Origin: Liquidambar formosana | Lineage: Eukaryota > Streptophyta > Magnoliopsida > Saxifragales > Altingiaceae | Reading direction: 5' to 3' | Assembly: GCA_039720395.1 (NCBI GenBank) | Contig: CM077829.1 | Span: forward strand, 21,178,685 to 21,242,684 | DNA length: 64,000 nucleotides | Shown here: positions 22,701 to 34,275 of the stretch, in pieces | Layout: each line of letters starts with the position of its first letter | How positions within the stretch are numbered: the first letter of the stretch is position 1 | Notes under the pieces: model-generated | Told to the model about the DNA's origin: nothing | Databases searched by the model: none | What the model saw: only the letters and a program-made list of their open reading frames with translations | Made by a program: the position numbers and the translations under genes

Positions 22701-23437
22701 TGTCTAAAAATATGGCACCTAAAACTCCAGGGGAGATTGCGTACATGAGGACGATTCCCTATGCTTCTGCAGTAGGGAGTCTAATGTATGCCATGTTGTG
22801 TACAAGACCAGATATCACTTTTGGTGTAAGTGTTACAAGCAGATTTCAGGCAGACCCAGGTGTGAAACACTGGGAAGCAGTCAAGGCTGTCCTTAAGTAC
22901 TTAAGAAGAACTAAGGAACTATTCCTTGTCTATGGAGGAAGAAATTTAGAAATGGTTGGTTATACGGATTCAGATTTTCAATCTGACGATGATGATAGGA
23001 AATCAACATCGGGGTATGTTTTCACCTTGAATGGTGGAGCTGTAAGTTGGAGGAGCTGTAAACAGGATGTTACAGCGGACTCCACTACAGAGGCTGAGTA
23101 CATTGCTGCATCAGAGGCTGCAAAGGAAGCTGTTTGGATAAAGAAGTTCATTACTGAACTGGGAGTAGTTCCTACCATTGAGAAGCCCTTGCCATTGTTT
23201 TGTGACAACAACGGGGCTATTGCTCAAGCTAAGGAACCACGGTCTCATCAAAAGTCCAAACACATTGAGCGTCGATTCCATGTGATTAGAGAGATCATTG
23301 GAAGAGGTGATATTAGCATACAGAAGATTCACACAACAGAAAATGTAGCAGATCCCTTCACTAAAGCTATGACCCAAGAGCAGTTGGATCACCACAGACA
23401 GGAAATGGGTATTAGATACATTGTGGATTGGCTATAG
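19778..23437 (+). pseudogene. gag-pol: Copia A gag-pol polyprotein with one internal stop
   Basis: The frame is the same length as that of B (1219 codons) and is broken only by TAG at 22520-22522, codon 915, where B has CAG (Gln). The stop falls in the reverse transcriptase, 20 residues after YVDD. Before it are gag, the zinc knuckle [14 protein letters not shown], protease LDSGA, the integrase HHCC and DDE, and most of RT. After it come the RT end and RNase H (YTDSDF, STTEAEY, FCDNNGA). Without readthrough the product lacks RNase H, so reverse transcription would fail unless helped in trans. In the zinc knuckle, Cys replaces the Arg of B at residue 159. The start ATG is nine bases after the putative splice acceptor. 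Confidence 0.95.
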
Positions 23438-23438
23438 T

Positions 23439-23451
23439 GCAAGTGGGAGAT
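23439..23451 (+). promoter_or_regulatory. Copia A polypurine tract
   Basis: GCAAGTGGGAGAT lies between the gag-pol stop and the 3' LTR, identical to the other copies. Confidence 0.85.
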
Positions 23452-26400
23452 TGTTAGAGTTATGCCCTAGAGCCAATCATAGAGATGATTGTTTAAGGAT
23501 AAAGGAACAATCATTTGATTTCATTTATGTATGTCACATTTATTATTGATTTAATAAAAGGGCTTATTCTATTATGTTTGTATGCATCATTTATATTTAC
23601 ATAATATGTCCAAGGAGTTAGAGTTGAGAATATTGAATTACAAAGAGTTGTAATTATGAGACTGTAAATATATCTCTGTACTAAACTCCTAAATCATTCC
23701 TAGTTGAAGGTTCACTATGATGGACAGTAATGAACCATAGGACTAGCACTTGTTAGGTTGACTCTATAGGAGGATAGCTGGTCTCAAGCTATTTGTGTGG
23801 AGACACTACAACCAACAGGTGGGTGCCTATTAATAGAATAGGTACACTGAATGTGACCAAAGATTTGAGATAAACTGAATGGAGTTTTAACCTGCCTGTC
23901 AATCAGTTTCTCAATGTTATAGTGGTACAAGTAATCCTTAGACCTGAGACACCATAGTTACCTTATGCATGTAGCTTTAGAAGTTTGATAACACTAAGTG
24001 CAGATTCTATTCATGGGTCTGTAAAGGTGTTCATTGGCCCTATTGCTATATGTATGAAGGCATATGAGTGATCGACAAGGAATCCATTACTCTCAGGAAA
24101 AAGAGAGAGAATGTCTCATATATCATTCATAATATAACTCATTCAGTCCATGGCCATGGCAGTGTGAATATGGAAAGGAGTTTCCATAAGTTCATCATTG
24201 AGTTGATATTTATGAATGAGTATAAAGTAATTGAACTAGGGACTTGACAGACTTCCATGTCCTATTAGTTCAATTGGAGACATTGTGTAAATGGAAGGAT
24301 GCAATTGTAACCTATAAACTATAACAGAAGGGTTCTTTGATAGATACATATTCACTTCATTAAGGACGACACCATGAACCATATGCTAGGTGTTATTCAT
24401 GGTTAGTAGAAGCCCTAATTGATATAAGTGAGTTATAATCAATTAGGGAATTGGAAGGAGTTCCAATTGTTGGGAATCGAACAAGAGGGAAAAATAGAAG
24501 TGCGGAATATAAAAAATTTTTTCCTACGATTCCCAATCCCATGAATCTAACTATGCATAACACAAAATCAAACCCTAACTACGAAGAGGGTTAGAACACT
24601 TACAGGATTTTTGTCTTCTCCGTTTTGCTCCAAGCTTCTACTCCGGACGGCGGTGAATGAGCAGCCCAAGTGTGCTGCCTCCAACGATATCCACACCTAG
24701 CTAGAGCTTCAAGCCTTTTCTTTCTTCTTCCTTGTTGTTGCTAGAGGTGGAGAAGAGAGAGAGAGAGAAGAGAGCCTCCAAAGGGCTGGACGGCTAGGGT
24801 TTATTGTGCAAGCCTCTTATGCCATGTCACACATAAGTGTGACTTATATAGGCATCCCACTAAAAGGGGCTGGCCATGGGGAAGAAACCCTAATAGGGTT
24901 ATGTATAATTACACTTAATTGCACATTAACCCCTATTATTTGTATCAAATACAAATAGGCCTATAAAGAACTATTCTTTATTCACTAAAACCCTTTCTCT
25001 CATAGACTTTAAAGCCCTTCTTGCATGATCAGTGTGTGACCCATTGGGTTCACATCATTAAGTAGTAGGAATAGCACGAGGTGTGCACAATGGAACTCTT
25101 TCCATTTAGGGTCTAATTGGAACTCCTTCCAATTCCCTAATTGATTATAACTCACTTATATCAATTAGGGCTTCTACTAACCATGAGTAACACCTAGCAT
25201 ATGGCTCATGGTGTGGTCCTTAATGAGGTGAATAGTCATTTACAAAGAACCCTTCTGTTATAGTTTATAGGTTACAATTGCATCCTTCCTTCAACACAAT
25301 GTCTCCAATTGAACTAATAGGACATGGAAGTCTGTCAAGTCCCTAGTTCAATTACTTTATACACATTCATAGATATCAACTCATAGATGAACTCATGAAA
25401 CTCTTTTCATATTCATCCTACCATGGCCATGGATTTAATGAGTTATATTATGAATGCTATATGAGACATTCTCTCTCTTTTTCCTAAGAGTGATGGATCC
25501 CTTGTTGATCACTCACATGCCTTCATACACATAGCAGTAGGGCCAATGAACACCTTTGCAGACCCCTGAATAGGATTTGCACTTAGTGTTATCAAACTTC
25601 TAAAGCTACATGCATAAGGCAACTATAGTATCTCAGGTCTAAGGATTACTTGTACCACTATAACAATGAGAAACTGATTGACAGGCAGGATAAAACTCCA
25701 TTCAGTTTATCTCATATCTTTGGTCACATTCAGTGTACCTATTCTTATAATAGGCACCCACTTGTTGGTTGTAGTGTCTCCACACAAATAGCTTGAGACT
25801 AGCTATCCTCCTATAGAGTCAACCTAACAAGTGCTAGTCCTATGGTTCATTACTATCCATCATAGTGAACCTTCAACTAGGAATGCTTAAGGAGTTTAGT
25901 ACAGAGATATATCTATAGTCTCAAAATTACAACTCTTTGTAATTCCATATTCTCAATTCTAACTCCATGGACATATTATGTAAATATAAATGATGCATAT
26001 AAACATAATAGAATAAGCCCTTTTATTAAATCAATAATAAATGTGACATACATAAATGAAATCAAATGATTGTTCCTAATCGCTAAACAATCATCTCTAT
26101 GATTGGCTCTAGGGCATAATCCTAACACCAATTAGACCCTAAATGGAAAGAGTTCCATTGTGCACACCTCGTGCTATTCCTACTACTTGATGATGTGAAC
26201 CCAATGGGTCACACACTGATCATGCAAGATGAGCTTTAAAGTCTATGAGAGAAAGGGTATGAGTGCATAAAGAATAGTTCTTTGAGGCCTATTTATATTT
26301 GATATAATTTATAGGGGTTATTGTGCAATTTAGAGAAATTGCATCACACCCTAATAGGGTTTCCCCCTAGGGCCGGCCCCCTTAGTGTGGACTATATAAG

Positions 26401-26770
26401 TCACACTATGATGTGTGACATCATCACAAGTTGAAATCCCAAGGGGCTGTCCAGATTTTCCAGCCTCCCTCTCTCTCTCTCCTCTCTTCTCCTTCACTAG
26501 CAACAACAAGGAAAAGGTGGAAAGGACTTGAAGCTCTAGCTAGGTGTGGATACCGTTGGAGGCAGCACACTTGGGCTGCTCATTCACCGCTGTCCGGAAT
26601 CAAAGCTTGGAGCAAAATGGAGAAGACAAAAATTCTGTAAGTGTTCTAACCCTCTTCATAGTTAGGGTTTGATTTTGTATATGCATAGTTAGATTCATGG
26701 GCTGTGGAATCAAAGGGAAAATTTTTTATATTCCGCACTTCTATTCTTCCCTCTTGTATGATTCCCAACA
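23452..26770 (+). repeat. Copia A 3' LTR, interrupted by solo LTR D
   Basis: Two parts, 23452-24467 and 26128-26770, join into 1654 bp after removal of D and one CCAAT target copy. Only about four differences from the 5' LTR are visible. Confidence 0.95.
24468..26127 (-). mobile_element. Solo LTR D, copia, inserted in the 3' LTR of A
   Basis: It reads TGTTGGGAATC...ATAATCCTAACA on plus, so it is reversed, with target duplication CCAAT (24463-24467 and 26128-26132). At 1660 bp it is nearly identical to the LTRs of copia E. There is no internal sequence, so it is the product of recombination between the two LTRs of an inserted element. It must be younger than A. Confidence 0.95.
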
Positions 26771-27087
26771 ACCTTTTGATGGAGTGAAGATGGCACAGCC
26801 CCAATAGGATGGATCCAAGGTTGGCCCAATAGCAAGTTGAAACATGATGGCATATCCAACACTTGGAATATTCTCAGATTCTAGGTGGGGAGGCTTGAAA
26901 TGACAACCCCCTCTGGTTATATGGTCTAACTCATCATCACTAGCCCATATGTCATGGACTTCCCCAGAGTCATTCATTAAGTCATCCCATTCTATCATGT
27001 CAATGCTCTCCATTTCCGTCGGCAAGTCATCCCAACCTGTAGGGATTATCGGCTCATCTGTCACTGGACTTGGGCTTGAGTACATCA
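26771..27087 (-). pseudogene. Gypsy gag-pro middle part with protease core deleted
   Basis: Leftward it encodes an acidic spacer (GWDDLPTEMESIDMIEWDDL, DIWASDDELDHITRGG, HFKPPHLESEN). It then jumps, out of frame, to the protease C-terminal end (FNLLLGQPWIHPIGAVPSSL), which lies one frame away and continues into 15093. The D(T/S/N)G active-site region expected between these parts is missing, so several hundred bases were deleted at about 26868-26872. The piece connects to the gag part at 28778 once solo LTR F is removed. Confidence 0.82.
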
Positions 27088-28777
27088 TGTTGGGAATCTT
27101 ACTAGAGAGGAAAAACTACAAAGGCGGAATTAAAATTTTCCTACGATTCCCAAAACCATGAATCTTAATTATGCTTAAATCAAAACAAAAACCCTAACTA
27201 GAAGAGGGTAGAGTTACTTACAGTTGATTAGGTCTTCTCTTTTATGCTCCAAGCTTTTTCTTCTCCTTTTTGCTCCAAGCTTTGTCTCCGGACAGTGGTG
27301 AATGAGCAGCCCAAGTGTGCTGCCTCGAACGGTATCCACACCTAGCTAGAGCTTGTTGTCCTTTCCTTCTTCTTCCTTATGGTTGCTAGAGGTGGAGAAA
27401 AGGGGGAGAGAGAGAGGGAGAGCTGTAATTTTTCTAGCTAGCCCTTGGGAGAATGAATTGTCCTTATGTGATCCCCACATAACGGGCATTATATAGCCCA
27501 TTAATAGGGCCGGCCATAGGGGGATTCCTAACCCTAGTGGAATTTGTGTAATTACTCTTAATTACACAATTGGCCCACTAGTTTGCATCAAATACAAATT
27601 AGCTCCTTAAAGAACTTTTCTTTAATCACTTATACCCTTTCTCTCATAGACAATCAAGCTCTCTTAGCATGATCAGTGTGTGACCCATTGGGTTCACATC
27701 ATTAAGTAGTAGGAACAGCACAAGTTGTGCATAATGGAACACTTTCCATTAAGGGTCTAATTGAAACTCGTTTCAATTCCCTAATTGATTATAACTCATT
27801 TATATCAATTAGGGCTTCTACTAACCATGAGTAACACCTAGCATATGGCTCATGGTGTGGTCCTTAATGAGGTGAATAGTCATTTACAAAGAACCCTTCT
27901 GTTATAGTTTATAGGTTACAATTCCATCCTTCCATCAACACAATGTCTCCAATTGAACTAATAGGATATGGAAGTCTGTCAAGTCCCTAGTTCAATTACT
28001 TTATACTCATTCATTAATATCCACTCAATGATGAACTTATGGAAACTCCTTTCCATATTTATTATACCACGGGCCCATGGATTTAATGAGTTATATTCAA
28101 TGAATGCTATATGAGACATTCACTCCCTTTTTCCTGAGAGTGATGGATTCCTTGTTGATCACTCACATGCCTTCACACACATAGCAGAAGGGCCAATGAA
28201 CAGCCTTACAGACCCCTGAATAGGATCTGCACTTAGTGTTATCAAACTTCTAAAGCTACATGCATAAGACAACCATGGTGTCTCAGGTCTAAGGATTACT
28301 TGTACCACTATAACAATGAGAAACTGATTGACAGGCAGGTTAAAACTCCATTCAGTTTATCTCATATCTTTAGTCACATTCAGTGTACCTATTCTTATAA
28401 CAGGCACCCACTTGTTGGTTGTAGTGTCTTCACACAAATAGCTTGAGACTAGCTATCCTCCTATAGAGTCAACCTAACAAGTGCTAGTCCTATGGTTCAT
28501 TACTGTCCATCATAGTGAACCTTCAACTAGGTATGATTTAGGAGTTTAGTACAGAGATATATTTAGAGTCTCAAAATTACAACCCTTTGTAATTTCATAT
28601 TCTCAACTCTAACTCCATGGACATATTATGTAAATATAAATGATGCATATAAACATAATAGAATAAGCCCTTTTATTAAATCAATAATAAATGTGACATA
28701 TATAAATAAAATCAATTGATTGTTCCTAATCCCTAAACAATCATCTCTATGATTGGCTCTAGGGCATAATCCTAACA
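27088..28777 (-). mobile_element. Solo LTR F, copia
   Basis: A single reversed LTR of 1690 bp with target duplication CATCA (27083-27087 and 28778-28782). Its length and text are closest to the C-type LTR (about 1.69 kb). It is visibly more diverged from the others than D, so it is an older event. Confidence 0.95.
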
Positions 28778-29699
28778 CATCACATAGTAATCAAATTTCC
28801 CCGAAGACTCACCCAATAGGCCAACTTGAGGATCCCCTGCTTCATATCTTTCTTTCAGCTCTTGTTGGATGGATTTTCTGGGCAACAACAAAACCTTTTG
28901 GTCAATAAGGTCTTGAATGATCTTCTTTAGTATAGAACAAGCCTCGGTGTCATGGCCGGGTGCACGTTGGTATTGGCAATATTGGTGAGGGGTTGATGGC
29001 CTTGGCTTTGGTGGGAGTGGCATGATAAGGCTGTTATTGCGGCAAATGGTGAAAAGACGGGTTAAGGTCATGGGGAGTGGAGTGTATTGTCTTATGGGCC
29101 GGCGAGGGCGAGAGGATTCAACCCCAATGGCATTTATGGTGTTAGGTAGGGGTGTGTTGTTGTGAAATGGGAGAGGATTACGGGTGACATTTGGACGGGT
29201 TGGTGGTGAAATGACTTGCTTGTCAATGAGGTCTTGGACTTGGTGGCGAAAGCGAATACAACGGTTGGTGGCATGGCTTTTGGATTGGTGGTACTTGCAG
29301 TACTCATTCTCGTTGTAGTTCTTGGGTAAGAGATTTGGTGGGGGTCTTGGGTTGAGTGGCTTCAATAGGTCACGGCCTACAAGCTTTTCAAGGACTTTTT
29401 CGAGTGGCATGAAAAGGTCAGTGAATTGGCGAGGTGGGTTGACATCATTGAGAGAGAAAGGTTGAATGGGTTGAGTTATGGTGTTGACCTCGACATTGTT
29501 CTTCCCAGTAAAATTTGTCTTGCGACTCCTCACTTCCTCAATTTTGATTGTCCCATCATTAATAGCATCCTCAACCTGTGTGCCAGCCCCAATGAGAGCT
29601 TTGAAATTTGGGAAATAGTGGGCAAATAAGTGCTTGTGATACACGGGCAGCAAGTTCTTAACCACCAGTTGAATTTGGTCCTCCTCATTTGGTCTATCC
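28778..29699 (-). pseudogene. gag: Gypsy gag, nucleocapsid-side part
   Basis: This piece is an open frame of about 307 codons. It has the end of the gag capsid region (NLLPVYHKHLFAHYFPNFKA), the spacer PPRQFTDLFMPLEKVLEKL, a zinc knuckle of the unusual type C-x2-H-x4-H-x4-C (CKYHQSKSHATNRC), and a second knuckle-like motif lacking one ligand (CQYQRAPGHDTEAC). Gag packages the element RNA. The spacer and first knuckle are closely matched by the short gag of element G (45585-46244). The piece has no stop codon of its own and is interrupted only by E and F. Confidence 0.88.
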
Positions 29700-31358
29700 T
29701 GTTGGGAATCGAACAAGAGGGAAAAATAGAAGTGCGGAATATAAAAAATTTTTCCTACGATTCCCAATCCCATGAATCTAACTATGCATAACACAAAATC
29801 AAACCCTAACTACGAAGAGGGTTAGAACACTTACAGGATTTTTGTCTTCTCCGTTTTGCTCCAAGCTTCTACTCCAGACAGCGGTGAATGAGCAGCCCAA
29901 GTGTGCTGCCTCCAACGGTATCCACACCTAGCTAGAGCTTCAAGCCTTTTCTTTCTTCGTCCTTGTTGTTGCTAGAGGTGGAGAAGAAAGAGAGAGAGAA
30001 GAGAGCCTCCAAGGGGCTGGACGGCTAGGGTTTATTGTGCAAGCCTCTTATGCCATGTCACACATAAGTGTGACTTATATAGGCAGCCCACTAAAGGGGG
30101 CTGGCTATGGGGAAGAAACCCTAATAGGGTTATGTGTAATTACACTTAATTGCACATTAACCCCTATTATTTGTAACAAATACAAATAGGCCTATAAAGA
30201 ACTATTCTTTATTCACTAAAACCCTTTCTCTCATAGACTTTAAAGCCCTTCTTGCATGATCAGTGTGTGACCCATTGGGTTCACATCATTAAGTAGTAGG
30301 AATAGCACAAGGTGTGCACAATGGAACTCTTTCCATTTAGGGTCTAATTGGAACTCCTTCCAATTCCCTAATTGATTATAACTCACTTATATCAATTAGG
30401 GCTTCTACTAACCATGAGTAACACCTAGCATATGGCTCATGGTGTGGTCCTTAATGAGGTGAATAGTCATTTACAAAGAACCCTTCTATTATAGTTTATA
30501 GGTTACAATTGCATCCTTCCTTCAACACAATGTCTCCAATGGAACTAATAGGACATGGAAGTCTGTCAAGTCCCTAGTTCAATTACTTTATACTCATTCA
30601 TAGATATCAACTCATAGATGAACTCATGAAACTCTTTTCATATTCATCCTACCATGGCCATGGATTTAATGAGTTATATTATGAATGCTATATGAGACAT
30701 TCTCTCTCTTTTTCCTAAGAGTGATGGATCCCTTGTTGATCACTCACATGCCTTCATACACATAGCATTAGGGCCAATGAACACCTTTGCAGACCCCTGA
30801 ATAGGATTTGCACTTAGTGTTATCAAACTTCTAAAGCTACATGCATAAGGCAACTATGGTGTCTCAGGTCTAAGGATTACTTGTACCACTACAACAATGA
30901 GAAACTGATTGACAGGCAGGATAAAACTCCATTCAGTTTATCTCATATCTTTGGTCACATTCAGTGTACCTATTCTCGCAATAGGCACCCACTTGTTGGT
31001 TGTAGTGTCTCCACACAAATAGCTTGAGACTAGCTATCCTCCTATAGAGTCAACCTAACAAGTGCTAGTCCTATGGTTCATTACTGTCCATCATAGTGAA
31101 CCTTCAACTAGGAATGCTTTAGGAGTTTAGTACAGAGATATATCTATAGTCTCAAAATTACAACTCTTTGTAATTCCATATTCTCAACTCTAACTCCATG
31201 GACATATTATGTAAATATAAATGATGCATATAAACATAATAGAATAAGCCCTTTTATTAAATCAATAATAAATGTGACATACATAAATGAAATCAAATGA
31301 TTGTTCCTAATCCCTAAACAATCATCTCCATGATTGGCTCTAGGGCATAATCCTAACA
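29700..31358 (-). repeat. Copia E 3' LTR (reversed)
   Basis: TGTTGGGAATC to CCTAACA on plus. Nearly identical to solo LTR D and to the partner LTR at 37743-39395. Confidence 0.95.
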
Positions 31359-31371
31359 ATCTCCCACTTGC
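31359..31371 (-). promoter_or_regulatory. Copia E polypurine tract
   Basis: GCAAGTGGGAGAT on the minus strand, directly before the 3' LTR. It is unchanged although the adjacent coding region is decayed. Confidence 0.82.
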
Positions 31372-34275
31372 ACTAAAGCCAATCGACCATGTATCGCATA
31401 CCTATCTTCTCAAGATGTTGGTCTTAGACATAACCAATTATGTTTTAAAGCTTTAGTCAGTAGGTCTACAAAAACTTATGTAGATAATATCTTCTGTAAT
31501 GTATCTATTACCTCTTCCAATGATTCCTCTAATCACTTGGAATTGTCACTCTATGAGTTTGGACTTTTGATGAGACCGTGATTCCTATACTTGAGATATA
31601 GACCCATTGTTGTCACAAAACAAGGTGTGGGCAACTCAATGGAAGGAACAACTCTAAGTTCTAAATGAACTTATAGATCCAAACAGTCTCCTAGACAATG
31701 CGACAATTAATTCACCCTTAATAATGGAATCCACTGTATCTTTCATACAGTTCTTCCATTTAGTATTTCACGAACTAAAGTGAATATAAAATATACCCCA
31801 TATGGATTATATCCAAATCCATATACCCATCTACTATGAGTTTACAATTTCCATATACAATCCAATATTCCAAATTTGAATTGACTGATAACTATTTGTA
31901 ACAATTACAACATAATAGATATCAGGTTCAATACATAGTGTAGAATAAGGCTTCTTAACACTTTAAGAATCTTACTTGTGTTATCCTAGGGCACATACCC
32001 TTGAATAATGAATTCTTATCTGAAGTAAATCAGACCTCCCTTAGAATTCTCCATGTTGAACTCCTTCAACATTTCAACTATGTTTAATGACTTGGAGATA
32101 CTTAGCAATCTATATTATCTATCTCTATAGATCTTGTTGGATGCTTCTACCAAATCTTTCATGAAGAAGTTTTTTTTTTTTTTTCAAAAACTAAAACTTC
32201 ACATTAGATAACATTCATATATCATTCATAATGATTATGATGTCATCCATACTTAGGATAAAGAAAAACGATCGCACTCCCACTAACCTTTTATACACTC
32301 ATGGTCCATCTATACAATGAGAGAAATCAAACAATTTGATTACTTCAACTTTATAGATGTTCTAATTATGAGAACCTTGTAGTCTATTAATAGACTTCTA
32401 TAACTTACACACTTTTATGGTTTTTCACCATTTGATATAACATCTTTATATCCTTTTTGACATATCTTATATTCAAAATGTGTGTTTATAGATAACAAGA
32501 TCCAAATGGATTTCAGCATAACTATTATCAAACAAGTTTCTTTATAGACAACTTTTTGCCTATGTTGAAAACATTCTTAAATAGCCAAGCCTTTTAGGTC
32601 TCTACCTATCCATATTGGATTTAATGACTCTTAGTCATTTCTCGAGTTGATGTGAAACATCGTCTAGTCAATAATCAATAGGATTATCTTGGTGATCTTT
32701 ATTACCAAAGAACAATTCTTTCACATTCTAATAGAGATACAATATCTCTCTTATGTTAAGAAATATCCAATTTGATCTATGAAAAGATTGTAGTGTAGTT
32801 AAGGGTTTTGTCTCAATAGAGACAAGGGTTGGATCTTTGTTCGTTTGTGGCTTTACAGACAATTCTATAAATTCTATCTACTTTTGCATCTTTCTTGAAT
32901 GAACTCTTTCTCAAGAAAATCCAGCAAACATCCTAATGGACAACTTTTGTTCATTAGGGTAATAGAAATACTATCCCAACCACTTTTGGGATACACCACA
33001 ATTCAACACTTACTTGACCGTATTTCCAGATTGTCTACATTATGTTTCCAGACATACGTAGCACAAGCCCAAGCCTTAACTTCTTTAAGTTGGGTTTCTT
33101 CCCATATTATATCTGATATAATTGGGACAAAACTGGAGTGAACCCTAAATTATCAATATGTAGCAATTTTAAGGTATATCCTAGATGGATACATTAGTAA
33201 AACTCATCATGGATCAAACCATATCTTAATAGGGTTCAATTCGTTCTCTTAGATTCACCATTGAGCTATGGTATTCTAAGATGAGTCTACTGTAATTGAA
33301 TGCATGCTCTACATGACTATATACATCACAATGTATTAGTCAAATTATAAATGTAACTCTTTCACTTCACCAAGTAAAAGATGGGTTTGGTCATCTCATA
33401 ACCAAGTCATAATCGTTACATTTAAATGAGAGTCTCTACATCTCTTGTATTCTCGGAATACGTTGCATTCGCTCTAATTAGTCATTTAAATTCAGAAATC
33501 AAATTTCTAGAATGTCTTAAATGGCCTAGTTAAGAAATAAGTTCCCAAAATTAATCTAGCAACTCTTGCTCTATTAAAATTTTTAAAGGTAACTTATTAT
33601 CTACTTAACTTTCTGCTTCGATTTAGATTACACTAGAATCCAAAAACCAAGAAGCAGAACTAACCAACAATTTAGTTTAGAGCATGAACCAAAACTTCAA
33701 AAGTTTGGTTCTTCTAGGAAGACTGATACTTTATCAATTTCCCTTTACGATACTTTATGTTTACTACAAAATAATTATATTTCTTTGTCTTTGACTTTTC
33801 AAGGCTTGCTTTCCTCTATGCTTCCATTTTAAATCACATCTAGCTTCTCAAGCTATTCTATGTGATTAATCATTTTTCAAAAGAATGATTATTAATAAAC
33901 AACTTTTATTACATCCTAGTCCAGAAGAAGTCCTTTACAAGTACTATACTTTATAGTATTATTTTACTCACAATACAACCTTTGTATGTGATGTAGGACA
34001 TCAAAGGCACTTGCATTGACTAATTTTGCTTCTGAAACTCGTTAGTCATCAATACTATCATATAGCATGGCAACAAGATGCCAATTGCGCATAGTGTCTT
34101 TTTCTTCTTAGGATGTTTTATGGAGGGCCTTTAAGAAAAGGCCTAATAACATATGAACAATCTTTTGAAATTAAGAACAATTCTCAATTTCCTAAGTCAA
34201 TCAAAGAAATCGGGTTTAGTCAAACTATCAATATCCTATATATTAGGAAATAGGGGTTTTGAGGTGAGTAATTAG
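31372..34275 (-). pseudogene. Copia E gag-pol relic
   Basis: No long frame survives. Aligned by eye to copia A on the minus strand, the gag start lies near 34270, where the ATG has become ATT. Gag text such as 'GATTGACTTAGGAAATTG' is still matchable, the YVDD region is near 32250 (Tyr lost), and the pol end is near 31400 (ACTAAAGC). The region is about 2.9 kb against 3.66 kb in A, so parts are deleted. Substitution is roughly a quarter of positions, with many stops. The small plus-strand frame at 32899-33141 is chance. Confidence 0.8.

Larger units (their letters stand above)
15094..26770 (+). mobile_element. Copia A: full-length Angela/BARE-like element with one nonsense codon and a solo LTR inside its 3' LTR
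   Basis: The 5-bp duplication ACCTT (15089-15093 and 26771-26775) brackets the insertion. Without solo LTR D it is about 10.0 kb. The two LTRs have the same length (1654 bp) and differ at only a handful of sites by eye, so this is a very recent insertion. It closely matches copia B throughout. Confidence 0.97.
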
